Origin: Cohnella fermenti
GTDB lineage: Bacteria > Bacillota > Bacilli > Paenibacillales > Paenibacillaceae
NCBI RefSeq assembly: GCF_004801405.1
Contig: NZ_SSOB01000040.1
Span: 17,291-81,290 of the forward strand
Direction of reading: 5' to 3'
DNA length: 64,000 bases
Below the pieces are notes generated by a model. That model had not been told where the DNA came from, did no database searches, and saw nothing but the letters and a program-made list of their open reading frames with translations. The stretch's first letter is position 1. Every line of letters begins with the position of its first letter. This document shows, in pieces, positions 7,721 to 16,230 of the stretch. A program made the translations under genes and the position numbers.

Positions 7721-8362
7721 ATGAGTATGACGTTACACGCCGAAGCACGCCAGCCGTCTACGAAGAGCGCCTTGCGTCATCTGAGGAAGCAAGGGAAGAT
7801 TCCAGGCGTCATCTACGGCAAGGATATGGCGGGCTCCGCGATCTCGCTCGACGGCAAGGAATTCATGGCCTTGCTGCGAGGCAATGCGAGAAGCATCCTC
7901 GAGCTGGAGGTTCCGGCCCAAGGGAACAAGTCCGTCTTGCTGTCGGACCTGCAGCGCGATCCGCTGAGCGGACAAGTCCTTCATGCGGACTTCCGTCACG
8001 TGAACCTGAACGAGACGATTCAAACGTTCGTAAGATTGGATCTTCAGGGAACGAGCGCAGGGGAGAAGGAAGGCGGCATGCTGCAGGCCATCCTGCACGA
8101 GCTTGAGGTGGAGTGCGTGGCGAAGAATCTGCCGGCATCGATCTCCGTCGATATCGGCTCGCTCGGAATCGGCGATCATATCACGGTAGCCGATCTGAAG
8201 CTGCCGGCGGGAGTGCGTGCGGTATCCGAACCGGAAGCGGTTGTCGTCGCCGTCCTCGCTCCTCAGAAGGAGCGCAGCGAGGAAGAGCTGGATGCCATGG
8301 ACGATGCGGCCGAAGAGAAGGAGAATCACGCTCGCGCCGCGGCAGCCGTGGAGAAGGACTAA
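7721..8362 (+). CDS. ctc: 50S ribosomal protein L25 / general stress protein Ctc
   Basis: 213-residue long form of L25 (TL5/CTC type). The N-terminal 5S rRNA-binding barrel (SALRHLRKQGKIPGVIYGK, then FMALLRGNARS) is joined to the C-terminal beta domain, with an acidic tail (RSEEELDAMDDAAEEKE). It binds 5S rRNA in the central protuberance and is a stress protein in B. subtilis. The ATG at 7721 follows CTGGAGGG. It follows prs, as in B. subtilis, and is closed by a strong hairpin terminator. Confidence 0.95.
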   Translation: MSMTLHAEARQPSTKSALRHLRKQGKIPGVIYGKDMAGSAISLDGKEFMALLRGNARSILELEVPAQGNKSVLLSDLQRDPLSGQVLHADFRHVNLNETIQTFVRLDLQGTSAGEKEGGMLQAILHELEVECVAKNLPASISVDIGSLGIGDHITVADLKLPAGVRAVSEPEAVVVAVLAPQKERSEEELDAMDDAAEEKENHARAAAAVEKD

Positions 8363-8414
8363 GCGAACGAAGCCTCTTCCCTCCCCGAGACAGTCTCGCG
8401 GACCGCTTAACGAC

Positions 8415-8453
8415 AGGAGTGCGGAACGATTGACACGTTCCGCACTCCTTTTG
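8415..8453 (+). terminator. Intrinsic terminator after ctc
   Basis: Perfect 13-bp stem: AGGAGTGCGGAAC (8415-8427) / GTTCCGCACTCCT (8437-8449), then TTTG. It also lies just beyond the 3' end of the converging minus-strand gene. Confidence 0.9.
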
Positions 8454-8469
8454 ATTTTCTACGCAAGCG

Positions 8470-8670
8470 TTAATAGCCGGGCCGGGAGATGAAGGTAAAT
8501 TGCTTGCGGCTGTACAAGATGCTGTTGACCTTGACGAATTCTTTGCCATAATATTCGATGAAGCCGATGTCCTTGTGGATGGTGCCCCGGTACACTTGGA
8601 TCGGGACGTCCGCGGCCATATGCTCGAGGAAGTGGCAATCGTCGAAGATCATCTGTCCGTTCAGGTACAT
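8470..8670 (-). CDS. Conserved-looking hypothetical protein, 66 aa
   Basis: Unrecognised small protein, one of the few minus-strand genes in the conserved part of the window. The ATG (complement of 8668-8670) is preceded on the minus strand by AAAGAGGG at normal spacing. The product reads as an ordered mixed sequence (YLNGQMIFDDCHFLEHM, VYRGTIHKDIGFIEYYGKEFVKVN), not a shadow: codon use is ordinary and no plus-strand gene overlaps it. No signal peptide or membrane segment. It sits between ctc and pth and converges on ctc. In B. subtilis this gap is empty, so it may be lineage-specific. No function is assigned. Confidence 0.75.
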   Translation of the reverse strand: MYLNGQMIFDDCHFLEHMAADVPIQVYRGTIHKDIGFIEYYGKEFVKVNSILYSRKQFTFISRPGY

Positions 8671-8842
8671 CAATCGATACCCTCTTTCGATCGGATTAAT
8701 GGTTGTATTACTAATGACACGGCAGCACGGCGAATCGTTGCAGCGGCGAAAATTTTTTTCGAAGAACGTTTTTCGAAGAACGATCGAGACTTCAGCCGGG
8801 CAACGATGACATTCTATTCACGAAGAGCGGGGGAATATTCGT

Positions 8843-9415
8843 ATGAGATGGATAGTGGGATTGGGCAATCCCGGTTCCGCTTACGAAGCGACAAGGCATA
8901 ATGCCGGATTCATGGTCGTCGACGAACTGGCCCGGCGATGGGGAGCAAGCGTCAGCCAGAGCAAGTGCAAGGGGCTGATCGGCGAAGCGCGGGTCGAAGG
9001 CGCGAAGGTGGCGCTGCTCAAGCCGATGACGTACATGAATCTGTCGGGCGAGTCGGTTCGGGCGTTCATGGATTACTATAAGGCGAAGCTGGAGGACATG
9101 ATTGTCGTCTACGACGACCTGGACACGGAGATCGGCCGGATTCGGCTGCGTTACCAGGGCAGCGCAGGAGGCCATAACGGGATCAAGTCGATCATCCAGC
9201 ACGTCGGCACCCAGACGTTCAATCGCGTGCGCATGGGCATCTCCCGACCGAGGAACGGGCAGCCGGTCGTCGACTTCGTGCTCGCGCCGTTCGCCAAGGC
9301 GGAGCAGGCCGAGCTGAAGCGGATGATCGAGGAGGCGTGCGATGCGATCGAATTCGCGCTGTCCCATCCGTTCGATCAATCCATGGCGAAGTACAACGGC
9401 AAGTCGGGCGACTGA
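8843..9415 (+). CDS. pth: Peptidyl-tRNA hydrolase
   Basis: 190-residue Pth (SpoVC of B. subtilis). It cleaves the ester bond of peptidyl-tRNAs that drop off ribosomes. The N-terminal VGLGNPGSAYEATRHNAGF includes the catalytic His at residue 19. PMTYMNLSGESV and the conserved YDDLDTEIG with GSAGGHNGIKSI are present. Length is normal. The ATG at 8843 gives the canonical N-terminus (MRWIVGLGNPG). It lies between ctc and fin, as in B. subtilis. Confidence 0.97.
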   Translation: MRWIVGLGNPGSAYEATRHNAGFMVVDELARRWGASVSQSKCKGLIGEARVEGAKVALLKPMTYMNLSGESVRAFMDYYKAKLEDMIVVYDDLDTEIGRIRLRYQGSAGGHNGIKSIIQHVGTQTFNRVRMGISRPRNGQPVVDFVLAPFAKAEQAELKRMIEEACDAIEFALSHPFDQSMAKYNGKSGD

Positions 9416-9638
9416 CGGGCGGAGCGGCGCGGAGCTTGGACAAGGGGCTCAGGAGCGGCAGAGGAAGAGGGACAGGGAGATTCGCGGCGGACGCTTAATG
9501 TACTTCCTATCCGGGCATACTGAAGGTAATGCGGCCAGGACCGCGGGCGGAATCGCAGCCGGAATCGCGAATAGAATCGCGTTCGGCAGCGCAATCAAGG
9601 CCGTGCCCGCATACCTTACCTTCAGGAGGCATACATAT

Positions 9639-9869
9639 ATGGCGGTGAACTACGTGTGCAGGCATTGTCGGATGCCGCTCGGGAGCTTGGATTCCGTGCA
9701 GGTGGAGGATTACCGGCTGGGCTTCCATTTCTTGACCCCCGAAGAGCGAAAGCGTATAATATCGTATAATTCCAACGGAGACGCGACCGTGCAAGTCATC
9801 TGCGAATACTGCAGTCAGACCTTGGACAGTCATCCCGAACTGGTGCTTCAATCCAATCCGCTCCAATGA
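9639..9869 (+). CDS. fin: Anti-sigma-F factor Fin (YabK)
   Basis: 76-residue Fin: a small zinc-ribbon protein with two CxxC knuckles (CRHC at residues 7-10 and CEYC near 54-57) and the LGFHFLTPEERKRIISYN core. In B. subtilis it antagonises sigma-F in the forespore to permit the switch to sigma-G. The ATG at 9639 is preceded by CAGGAGG at the right distance; the frame is open far upstream, but that part is low-complexity. Located between pth and mfd as expected. I found no convincing sigma-F promoter. Confidence 0.92.
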   Translation: MAVNYVCRHCRMPLGSLDSVQVEDYRLGFHFLTPEERKRIISYNSNGDATVQVICEYCSQTLDSHPELVLQSNPLQ

Positions 9870-9888
9870 ATCCTTATCGAGCGATAGC

Positions 9889-9919
9889 GAGGCCTTGGCA
9901 TGTGCCGGGGCTTCTTTTT
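9889..9919 (+). terminator. Intrinsic terminator after fin
   Basis: GAGGCC (9889-9894) pairs with GGGCTTC (9908-9914, one wobble), with an inner GGC/GCC pair, then TTTTT. Confidence 0.7.
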
Positions 9920-10024
9920 GGATATTGCAGAGGCACAGCCCCAGGCTCAGGAGCAGACATAGGCATAACCGCCGGAAGCGATCCACGAGGAACCTTCCGG
10001 CCTGCTCGGAATATTTAGATAGGG

Positions 10025-10130
10025 ATAAGTCAGCAGGAGCGGGCGGGCAGAGGGTTAGCGGGCGGGCTAAGTCAGGCGGCAATGAGCCGGGCAGGGTTAA
10101 GTCGGGCAGGAATGAACCGGGCAGAATTAC
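10025..10130 (+). repeat. Degenerate ~31-bp tandem repeats in the fin-mfd gap
   Basis: The 430-bp gap between fin and mfd holds the fin terminator and about three degenerate units beginning TAAGTC(A/G)G and ending GGGCAG(G/A)(G/A)T, at about 10026, 10068 and 10098. No gene is supported here. Apparent reading frames in it translate to repetitive PGS/PDL peptides and have no ribosome site. Confidence 0.6.
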
Positions 10131-10301
10131 ATCAGGGTTCTCCATTCCGGAGGGGGAGTCGGCGCCCGCAAGCGCGTCGCACTCTGCAGCTTCCGAGACG
10201 GATATACGCAGCATAATCATTGCGCTCGCTTCCAGCGAACCCCTCGTCGGGAACGCAGGGGCGGGCGATGCTTGGTGTCAGATAGTGAAAGGGGAAACGC
10301 A

Positions 10302-13300
10302 ATGAGGGCTCTTATCAATACGTTCGCTACGGACCCCGAACTGGTCTCCGTCCTGAACGGGGTCCGGGGCGGCATGCGCGAGCAGCTCGTCGCCGGGCTG
10401 TCGGGCTCCGCCCGGCAGGTCATGATCGCCGCGATGTATCGCGAGCTTCAGAGACCGTTGCTCGTCGTGACGCACAACATGTTCTCCGCGCAGAAGATGG
10501 CGGAGGATCTGCAGGAATGCTTGTCCGAGGACGAGGTTCTGATCTATCCGGCCAACGAGCTTATCGCCGCGGAGACAGCAATCTCAAGTCCCGAGACATC
10601 GGCCAGACGCATGGACGTTCTGATTCAACTCGCTGGAGGCTTCCGCGGGGTTATTGTCGTGCCCTTCTCCGGCGTACGCCGGTTCCAGCCGGACCGCATG
10701 ACCATCGCGCAGGCGATGATCTCCCTCAAGGTCGGAGATTCTCTCCCGATGAACGAGTTCCTCGAGAGAATGATCGGGCTCGGGTATGAGCGCGTCGACC
10801 GCGTCGAGCAGAAGGGGCACTTAAGCGTGCGCGGCGGCATCGCCGACTTCTACCCGCTGACCTCGCCCGTTGCCGTGCGCGTCGAATGGTTCGACGACGA
10901 GATCGACTCGATCCGGACGTTCGACCCGGCCGACCAGCGTTCCGTCGACAAGCTCGATTCGTTCCAGGTGCGCCCTTGCCGCGAGATTATCGCCGATTCC
11001 AGGAGATTCGCGAACGCGGCGCAGCATGCGAGCGAGCTGCTGGACATTCAGCTCTCCAAGATGGCCGATCGTCAGGCGAAGGAGAAGCTGCGCAGCGAGA
11101 TTGCCCGGGAAATCGACCTGATGAGACAGAACGTCTACTTCTCTGAAATCTATAAATATATCTCGCTTCTCTATCCGGAGAGACAGACTCTCTTGGATTA
11201 CGTTCCGAAGGACACGATCCTGCTGATGGATGAGCCGAACCGTCTGGGCGAGACCGCGCGGCAGCTCGAGCGGGACGAGATGGAGTGGACGACTCACCTG
11301 CTCCAGCAGGGCAAGTCGCTGCCGGGCTTCGTGCTTGCGCTCGGCGCGGAGCAGAGTCTGTATCCGAAGGCGTTCCAGACCGTCTATCTCGCCCTCTTCG
11401 TCCGTCAGATACCGCATACGCAGCCGCAGAATATCGTCAGCTCCGTCTGCCGGTCGATGCAGAACTTCCACGGGCAGATGAACGTGCTCAAGACGGAGAT
11501 GGAGCGCTGGCGCAAGAGCGGCAGCCACATCGTGATGCTCGCGGGCAACGCGGAGCGGGCGGACCGGATGCGCCGGGTGCTGGAGGATTACCATATCGAG
11601 ATTCCGGATATCTCGGAGGGCAACCTGCAGAGCGGCTTCGAGATGCCTTCCGTGAAGCTCGTCGTCATTACCGAAGGCGAGATGTTCACGCAGAAGCAGC
11701 GCAAGGCGCGCCGAGTCGACCGCCGGATGGACAATGCGGAGCGCCTCAAGAGCTACACCGAGCTCAAGGTGGGCGATTACGTCGTTCACCAGAACCATGG
11801 CATCGGCAAGTATCTGGGCATCGGCACGCTTGAGATCAACGGCATCCATAAAGACTATCTTCATGTTGTGTACGCGGCGGGAGACCGTCTCTCCATCCCG
11901 GTCGAGCAGTTCGACCTGATCCAGAAGTATGTCGGTTCCGACGAGAAGGAGCCGAAGGTCAGCAAGCTCGGCGGCGCCGAGTGGACAAGGGCGAAGTCGA
12001 AGGCCCGTTCCTCCGTCAAGGACATCGCCGACGATCTGATCAAGCTGTATGCGGAGCGGCAGGCGACGGTCGGCTTCTCGTTCGGCGAGGACACGGCGTA
12101 CCAGCAGGAGTTCGAGGCGATGTTCCCTTACGACGAGACGCCCGACCAATTGCGAGCGATCGAAGAGATCAAGAAGGACATGCAGCTTGCCCGGCCGATG
12201 GATCGTCTGCTCTGCGGGGATGTCGGCTATGGGAAAACAGAGGTGGCGGTACGGGCGGCGTTCAAGGCGGCGATCGAGGGCAAGCAGGTGGCGGTGCTCG
12301 TTCCGACGACGATTCTGGCCCAGCAGCACTTCGAGACGTTCCGCGAACGATTCGCGGGCTACCCGTTCCAGATTCGGGTGCTGAGCCGCTTCCGCTCGCG
12401 GAAGGAGCAGACCGAGACGATCAAGGGCGTGAAGGCGGGGACGGTCGATGTCGTCATCGGCACCCATCGCTTGCTCTCCCAGGACCTCGTATTCAAGGAT
12501 CTGGGCCTGCTGATCGTCGACGAGGAGCAGCGGTTCGGCGTCTCCCACAAGGAGAAGCTGAAGCGGCTGAAGACGAATGTTGACGTCCTGACGCTGACGG
12601 CGACGCCGATTCCGCGCACGCTGCACATGTCGATGCTCGGGGTGCGGGACCTGTCCGTCATCGAGACGCCGCCGGAGAACCGCTTCCCGGTGCAGACGTA
12701 TGTCGTCGAATACAGTCCGACGCTCGTTCGCGAGGCGATCGAGCGGGAACTGGCGCGCGAAGGCCAGGTGTACTTCCTCTTCAATCGGGTGCAGGGCATC
12801 TACCAGATGGCCGAGCAGATCAATGCGCTCGTCCCGAACGCCCGCGTCGCCGTGGCGCACGGGCAGATGTCGGAGCAGGAGCTCGAGCGGACGATTCTCG
12901 ACTTCCTGGATGGCGAATCCGATGTGCTCGTCAGCACAAGCATTATCGAGACGGGCGTCGATATCCCGAACGTCAACACGCTGATCGTTCACGATGCGGA
13001 CAAGATGGGCTTGTCCCAGCTCTATCAGCTTCGGGGACGGGTAGGCCGCTCGAACCGGATCGCTTACGCTTACTTCACCTATCAGCGCGACAAGGTGCTG
13101 AACGAGGTGGCCGAGAAGCGGCTTCAGTCGATCAAGGAGTTCACGGAGCTCGGGTCCGGCTTCAAGATTGCGATGCGCGACCTGTCGATTCGCGGAGCGG
13201 GCAACCTCTTGGGCGGCGAACAGTCCGGCTTCATCGCTTCGGTCGGCTTCGACCTCTATTCGCAGATGCTTGCGGAAGAGATTCAGGCGCGCAAGCTGGA

Positions 13301-13826
13301 GCAGTTCGGCAATCAGGAGCAGGCCGACATCCCGGTCAACACGCAGCTCGATCTCGGAGTGGACGCTTACCTGCCTCCGGAATATATCTACGACAGCATT
13401 CAGAAGATCGAGATTTACAAGAAGGTTGCGGCCGCCGCCGCGCTCGACGATGTGCACGATATCTTCGAAGAGCTGACCGACCGCTTCGGAGATCCGCCGA
13501 AGTCGGTTCTTAACCTGCTTGCGGTTGCCCGGCTGAAGGTATACGGCCGCCAGTTCGGCATCGAATCGATTCAGAAGCGCGGCGACGAGGTGCTGCTTAA
13601 GGTCGAGACCCGCCGGAGCGGACAGATCGACGACAAGAAGCTGAAGGCGCTCGAGCAGAAGCTTAAAGGGAAGCTGCAGCTTCAAGGAACAGCTCCCCAG
13701 CCGACAATGAAATTATTCGTTCGCGGAATGGACGACGATTCCATGTTGGCATTTGTCGAAGAGTTTCTGGTACAATACAAGGAAGTGACCAAGATCAAGG
13801 GGGAATTACAGGATGTCGCACCGTAA
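10302..13826 (+). CDS. mfd: Transcription-repair coupling factor Mfd
   Basis: 1174-residue superfamily 2 translocase. The order is an N-terminal UvrB-like module, the RNAP-interacting (CarD-like) domain around ELKVGDYVVHQNHGIGKYLGI (about residue 490), and the RecG-like helicase core. The core has Walker A GDVGYGKTEV, motif II DEEQRFGV, TATPIPRTLHMS and QLRGRVGRS. The TRCF C-terminal domain follows. It displaces RNA polymerase stalled at lesions and recruits UvrA. The ATG at 10302 follows AAAGGGGA; an in-frame upstream start (10272) lacks a site. Its 3' end overlaps the prsA start by 14 bp. Confidence 0.98.
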   Translation: MRALINTFATDPELVSVLNGVRGGMREQLVAGLSGSARQVMIAAMYRELQRPLLVVTHNMFSAQKMAEDLQECLSEDEVLIYPANELIAAETAISSPETSARRMDVLIQLAGGFRGVIVVPFSGVRRFQPDRMTIAQAMISLKVGDSLPMNEFLERMIGLGYERVDRVEQKGHLSVRGGIADFYPLTSPVAVRVEWFDDEIDSIRTFDPADQRSVDKLDSFQVRPCREIIADSRRFANAAQHASELLDIQLSKMADRQAKEKLRSEIAREIDLMRQNVYFSEIYKYISLLYPERQTLLDYVPKDTILLMDEPNRLGETARQLERDEMEWTTHLLQQGKSLPGFVLALGAEQSLYPKAFQTVYLALFVRQIPHTQPQNIVSSVCRSMQNFHGQMNVLKTEMERWRKSGSHIVMLAGNAERADRMRRVLEDYHIEIPDISEGNLQSGFEMPSVKLVVITEGEMFTQKQRKARRVDRRMDNAERLKSYTELKVGDYVVHQNHGIGKYLGIGTLEINGIHKDYLHVVYAAGDRLSIPVEQFDLIQKYVGSDEKEPKVSKLGGAEWTRAKSKARSSVKDIADDLIKLYAERQATVGFSFGEDTAYQQEFEAMFPYDETPDQLRAIEEIKKDMQLARPMDRLLCGDVGYGKTEVAVRAAFKAAIEGKQVAVLVPTTILAQQHFETFRERFAGYPFQIRVLSRFRSRKEQTETIKGVKAGTVDVVIGTHRLLSQDLVFKDLGLLIVDEEQRFGVSHKEKLKRLKTNVDVLTLTATPIPRTLHMSMLGVRDLSVIETPPENRFPVQTYVVEYSPTLVREAIERELAREGQVYFLFNRVQGIYQMAEQINALVPNARVAVAHGQMSEQELERTILDFLDGESDVLVSTSIIETGVDIPNVNTLIVHDADKMGLSQLYQLRGRVGRSNRIAYAYFTYQRDKVLNEVAEKRLQSIKEFTELGSGFKIAMRDLSIRGAGNLLGGEQSGFIASVGFDLYSQMLAEEIQARKLEQFGNQEQADIPVNTQLDLGVDAYLPPEYIYDSIQKIEIYKKVAAAAALDDVHDIFEELTDRFGDPPKSVLNLLAVARLKVYGRQFGIESIQKRGDEVLLKVETRRSGQIDDKKLKALEQKLKGKLQLQGTAPQPTMKLFVRGMDDDSMLAFVEEFLVQYKEVTKIKGELQDVAP

Positions 13827-14880
13827 GCGCAGCTCATACAGCCGGTACGCAATCTTGCTGCTGGCCGTTGCGCTGCTCGTCTGCCTCGCTGCCTGCGGGA
13901 AGGATAAGAACAGCAACAGCAGCAACAACGACGAGAACAACTCCTCCGATCCGAACAAGATCGTTGCCGAGTACGAAGGCGGACAAGTAACTGCAAGCGA
14001 ATTCACGAAGTACAAGACCTTCATCAAGGTCGTTAACCCGTATTACGCAAGCATCGTGGACGAGGATTCGGTGCAGGAAGGCATCCTGACGTCTTACATC
14101 GGCATGAAGATCCTGAGCGATCGCGCAACCGAGGAAGCGAAGACGAAGGGGACGGAAGAAGCGAACTCGCAGTTCGACCAACTGAAGGAAGCGATCGAAT
14201 CGGATGCGGATACGAAGACATCCGTCGAAGCGACCATGAAGGAAGGCGATCTGAGCTATGACGACATGAAGGGCTTCATTACGACCCAACTGATCGCGAC
14301 AACGGACGCCGATCTGAAGGTGACGGACGACCAGGTCTCCGCATACTACGACGAGAACAAAGACTCGTTCAATTATGCGACGGTTCGCCATATCCTGATC
14401 GGCTTCACCGACAAGGACGGCAACACCCGCGAGGATGCCGACGCGCTGAAGCTGGCTCAAGAGGTCAAGCAGAAGCTCGTGGCCGGCGGCGACTGGACGG
14501 AGCTGGCGAAGGAGTATTCCGACGACACCGGCTCTTCGGAGAACGGCGGTCTCTACGAGAAGGTCGACCCGAGCCAATGGGTGGAAGAATTCAAGAATGC
14601 GGCCGAGACGCAGCCGATCAAGGAGATCGGCGATCCGGTCAAGACCGACTACGGCTACCACGTCATTATGGTGGAAGAGCGCGGCACCAAAACGCTTGAA
14701 GAATCGAAGGAGACGATCCGTTCGACGCTCAGCGGCGAGATCGTCGACAAGTTCATGTCGGACGAGCTGCCGGGCTTGATCACGAGCACGGACGTTCCGC
14801 AGGCCAGCGCTGCCGCTTCGGAGAGCCCGTCGGCTTCCCCGAGCGCATCGCCGTCGGCTTCCGCTTCGGCAAGTCAATAA
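13813..14880 (+). CDS. prsA: PrsA-type foldase, parvulin peptidyl-prolyl isomerase lipoprotein
   Basis: 355-residue extracytoplasmic folding factor. A basic N-terminus and hydrophobic stretch lead to the lipobox LAAC (lipidated Cys at residue 28), followed by a Ser/Asn-rich linker. The SurA-N-like helical segment precedes the parvulin domain (ATVRHILIGF, then WTELAKEYSDDTGS and KTDYGYHVIMVEERG, about residues 190-290). The C-terminal ~30 residues are a Ser/Ala/Pro-rich tail (SPSASPSAS), probably a wall-spanning spacer. Translation starts inside mfd after AAGGGGG. B. subtilis has no gene between mfd and spoVT, so this is a lineage insertion. Confidence 0.9.
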   Translation: MSHRKRSSYSRYAILLLAVALLVCLAACGKDKNSNSSNNDENNSSDPNKIVAEYEGGQVTASEFTKYKTFIKVVNPYYASIVDEDSVQEGILTSYIGMKILSDRATEEAKTKGTEEANSQFDQLKEAIESDADTKTSVEATMKEGDLSYDDMKGFITTQLIATTDADLKVTDDQVSAYYDENKDSFNYATVRHILIGFTDKDGNTREDADALKLAQEVKQKLVAGGDWTELAKEYSDDTGSSENGGLYEKVDPSQWVEEFKNAAETQPIKEIGDPVKTDYGYHVIMVEERGTKTLEESKETIRSTLSGEIVDKFMSDELPGLITSTDVPQASAAASESPSASPSASPSASASASQ

Positions 14881-14901
14881 GCACGGTTGCGGCGTTAAAT
14901 G

Positions 14902-14938
14902 AACGGCCCCGGGATCGCTCTTCGATCCCGGGGCCGTT
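14902..14938. terminator. Strong 16-bp hairpin after prsA
   Basis: AACGGCCCCGGGATCG (14902-14917) and CGATCCCGGGGCCGTT (14923-14938) are perfect complements with a 5-nt loop. Only a short T run follows, so the termination mode is uncertain. The remaining ~360 bp to the next ORF shows no supported gene or clear promoter. Confidence 0.75.
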
Positions 14939-15302
14939 TGTAGCTGCGAGAGGGCCGGGACACCACGAATATATTTTTGTCGGCAATGTGATTCACCCGC
15001 ACAAGTTTGGGGTAATCGTTACTGCATATATTCAGGCAGCTTGTTCGGCAAGGCACCGCTCCCCCTCGATAGCCGGATTTTCCCCCCAACGCATGTCTTC
15101 GGCCCCCTCAATCCGGGAACGTCTTCCGAATTGCTTAAGGGGCGGACAACGGCTGTGCGGCGGTGTCGGCCGTACCACAAATAATGGAACCGGCGATGGA
15201 AGGAAAGCCCGAATTCGGCTCCAGGCAGGAGCTTCCGGCCGCGGCTGACGATTATCCCCATCGGAGGGCAAACGCATAAGAAATTGGGAGGGGTTGAATA
15301 CT

Positions 15303-15440
15303 ATGCCCAAGTTCAAGGTCGCTTCTCCAACCAACGGTCAACGGTTCGTCATACAAGCCTTGCGCGAGTATTCGTCCGTAAGCGGCAGGCTGATTCCAGG
15401 GTTTATTACATCCAAGAAAGTGGGGCAACACGAGCTATGA
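15303..15440 (+). CDS. Candidate 45-aa ORF translationally coupled to spoVT
   Basis: Short frame starting at ATG 15303, preceded by a strong ribosome site GGGAGGGG (15286-15293, 9-nt spacing), ending in TGA at 15438-15440. The stop overlaps the spoVT ATG (ATGA). The product is small and basic, beginning MPKFKVASPTNGQRFV and ending ITSKKVGQHEL, with no signal peptide or membrane helix. spoVT itself has only a poor ribosome site, so this ORF may provide re-initiation coupling. An in-frame TTG at 15294 is a less likely start. I do not recognise a family. It could be a regulatory upstream ORF rather than a functional protein. Confidence 0.55.
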   Translation: MPKFKVASPTNGQRFVIQALREYSSVSGRLIPGFITSKKVGQHEL

Positions 15441-15979
15441 AAGCAACCGGGATTGTACGTCGCATTGATGACCTCGGTCGGGTCGTTATTCCAAAGGAAA
15501 TTCGCCGCACGCTCCGCATTCGCGAAGGAGATCCGCTCGAGATCTTCGTCGATCGGGATGGGGAAGTTATTCTCAAGAAGTATTCGCCGATAGGCGAGCT
15601 GGGCGACTTCGCCAAGGAATACGCCGAGTCGTTGCACGAGAGCACGGGGCACACGGCCATTATCTCGGATCGGGATACGTTCATTGCCGTGGCCGGCGCC
15701 TCGAAGAAGGAATACATGGACAAGCCCGTAGGCGGCTTGCTCGAGAACTGCATGGACAATCGCAAAATTATCGTCGAATCCCAATCCGGCAGCTTCGAAA
15801 TTCTGCGCGATACCGCCGAGACGTTCAGCTCGTTCGCGATGGCTCCGATCGTCGCGGGCGGCGACCCGATCGGCACGGTTATTCTGATCAGCAAGGACGA
15901 CGGCGTGAAGATGGGCGAGATGGAGAGCAAGATGGTCGAGACGGCCGCGGGCTTCCTGGCCAAGCAGATGGAACAATAA
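15437..15979 (+). CDS. spoVT: Stage V sporulation protein T (AbrB/GAF transcriptional regulator)
   Basis: 180-residue SpoVT. An N-terminal AbrB-type swapped-hairpin DNA-binding domain (MKATGIVRRIDDLGRVVIPKEIRRTLRIREGD, residues 1-50) joins a C-terminal GAF-like domain (GHTAIISDRDTFIAVAG to the end). It modulates sigma-G-dependent genes in the forespore. The ATG at 15437 matches the conserved N-terminus exactly. It overlaps the stop of a 45-codon upstream ORF and lacks a strong ribosome site of its own. It is followed by a T-rich hairpin terminator, then yabM, preserving Bacillus order. Confidence 0.96.
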   Translation: MKATGIVRRIDDLGRVVIPKEIRRTLRIREGDPLEIFVDRDGEVILKKYSPIGELGDFAKEYAESLHESTGHTAIISDRDTFIAVAGASKKEYMDKPVGGLLENCMDNRKIIVESQSGSFEILRDTAETFSSFAMAPIVAGGDPIGTVILISKDDGVKMGEMESKMVETAAGFLAKQMEQ

Positions 15980-16046
15980 GCAATTCGGCTCGCTCGGGTA
16001 TCGATCCGGACAGGATGGAAGCGATACCAGATCATCCAATCCGCGT

Positions 16047-16094
16047 AAAAAAGCTTCCCGGAGGTGTTCTCACCCTTGTCGGCGGAGCTTTTTT
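16047..16094 (+). terminator. Intrinsic terminator after spoVT
   Basis: AAAAAAGCT (16047-16055) pairs with AGCTTTTTT (16086-16094). The loop region holds a smaller GGTG/CACC hairpin. Confidence 0.65.
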
Positions 16095-16166
16095 CCATGG
16101 TGGCGGGCGTTCATGCGAGGATGGGCGCCTCCGGCGGGAGGCGGGACGAGACATAAGCGCCGACTG

Positions 16167-16175
16167 TGGTATAAT
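16167..16175 (+). promoter_or_regulatory. Extended -10 element before yabM-like gene
   Basis: TGGTATAAT, an extended -10 of the TGnTATAAT type, with no good -35, 55 bp before the start codon. Confidence 0.45.
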
Positions 16176-16230
16176 GCTTCGTGGATGGTTACCCAATCTT
16201 TGCGTTAGTTATCGGGGAAAGGAACGCGCC

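Noticed and set aside
9507..10220. 237-codon minus-strand frame over fin and the 31-bp repeats
   Set aside because: Antisense to fin and repetitive; open only because of base composition.
10821..13685. 954-codon open frame antisense to mfd
   Set aside because: High-GC third-position shadow; the plus strand is an unambiguous Mfd. The same applies to the 655-codon frame antisense to nadB (47896-49863).
14988..15261. 80-90 codon frames on both strands before the spoVT small ORF
   Set aside because: No ribosome sites and the two frames overlap each other; composition is not gene-like.
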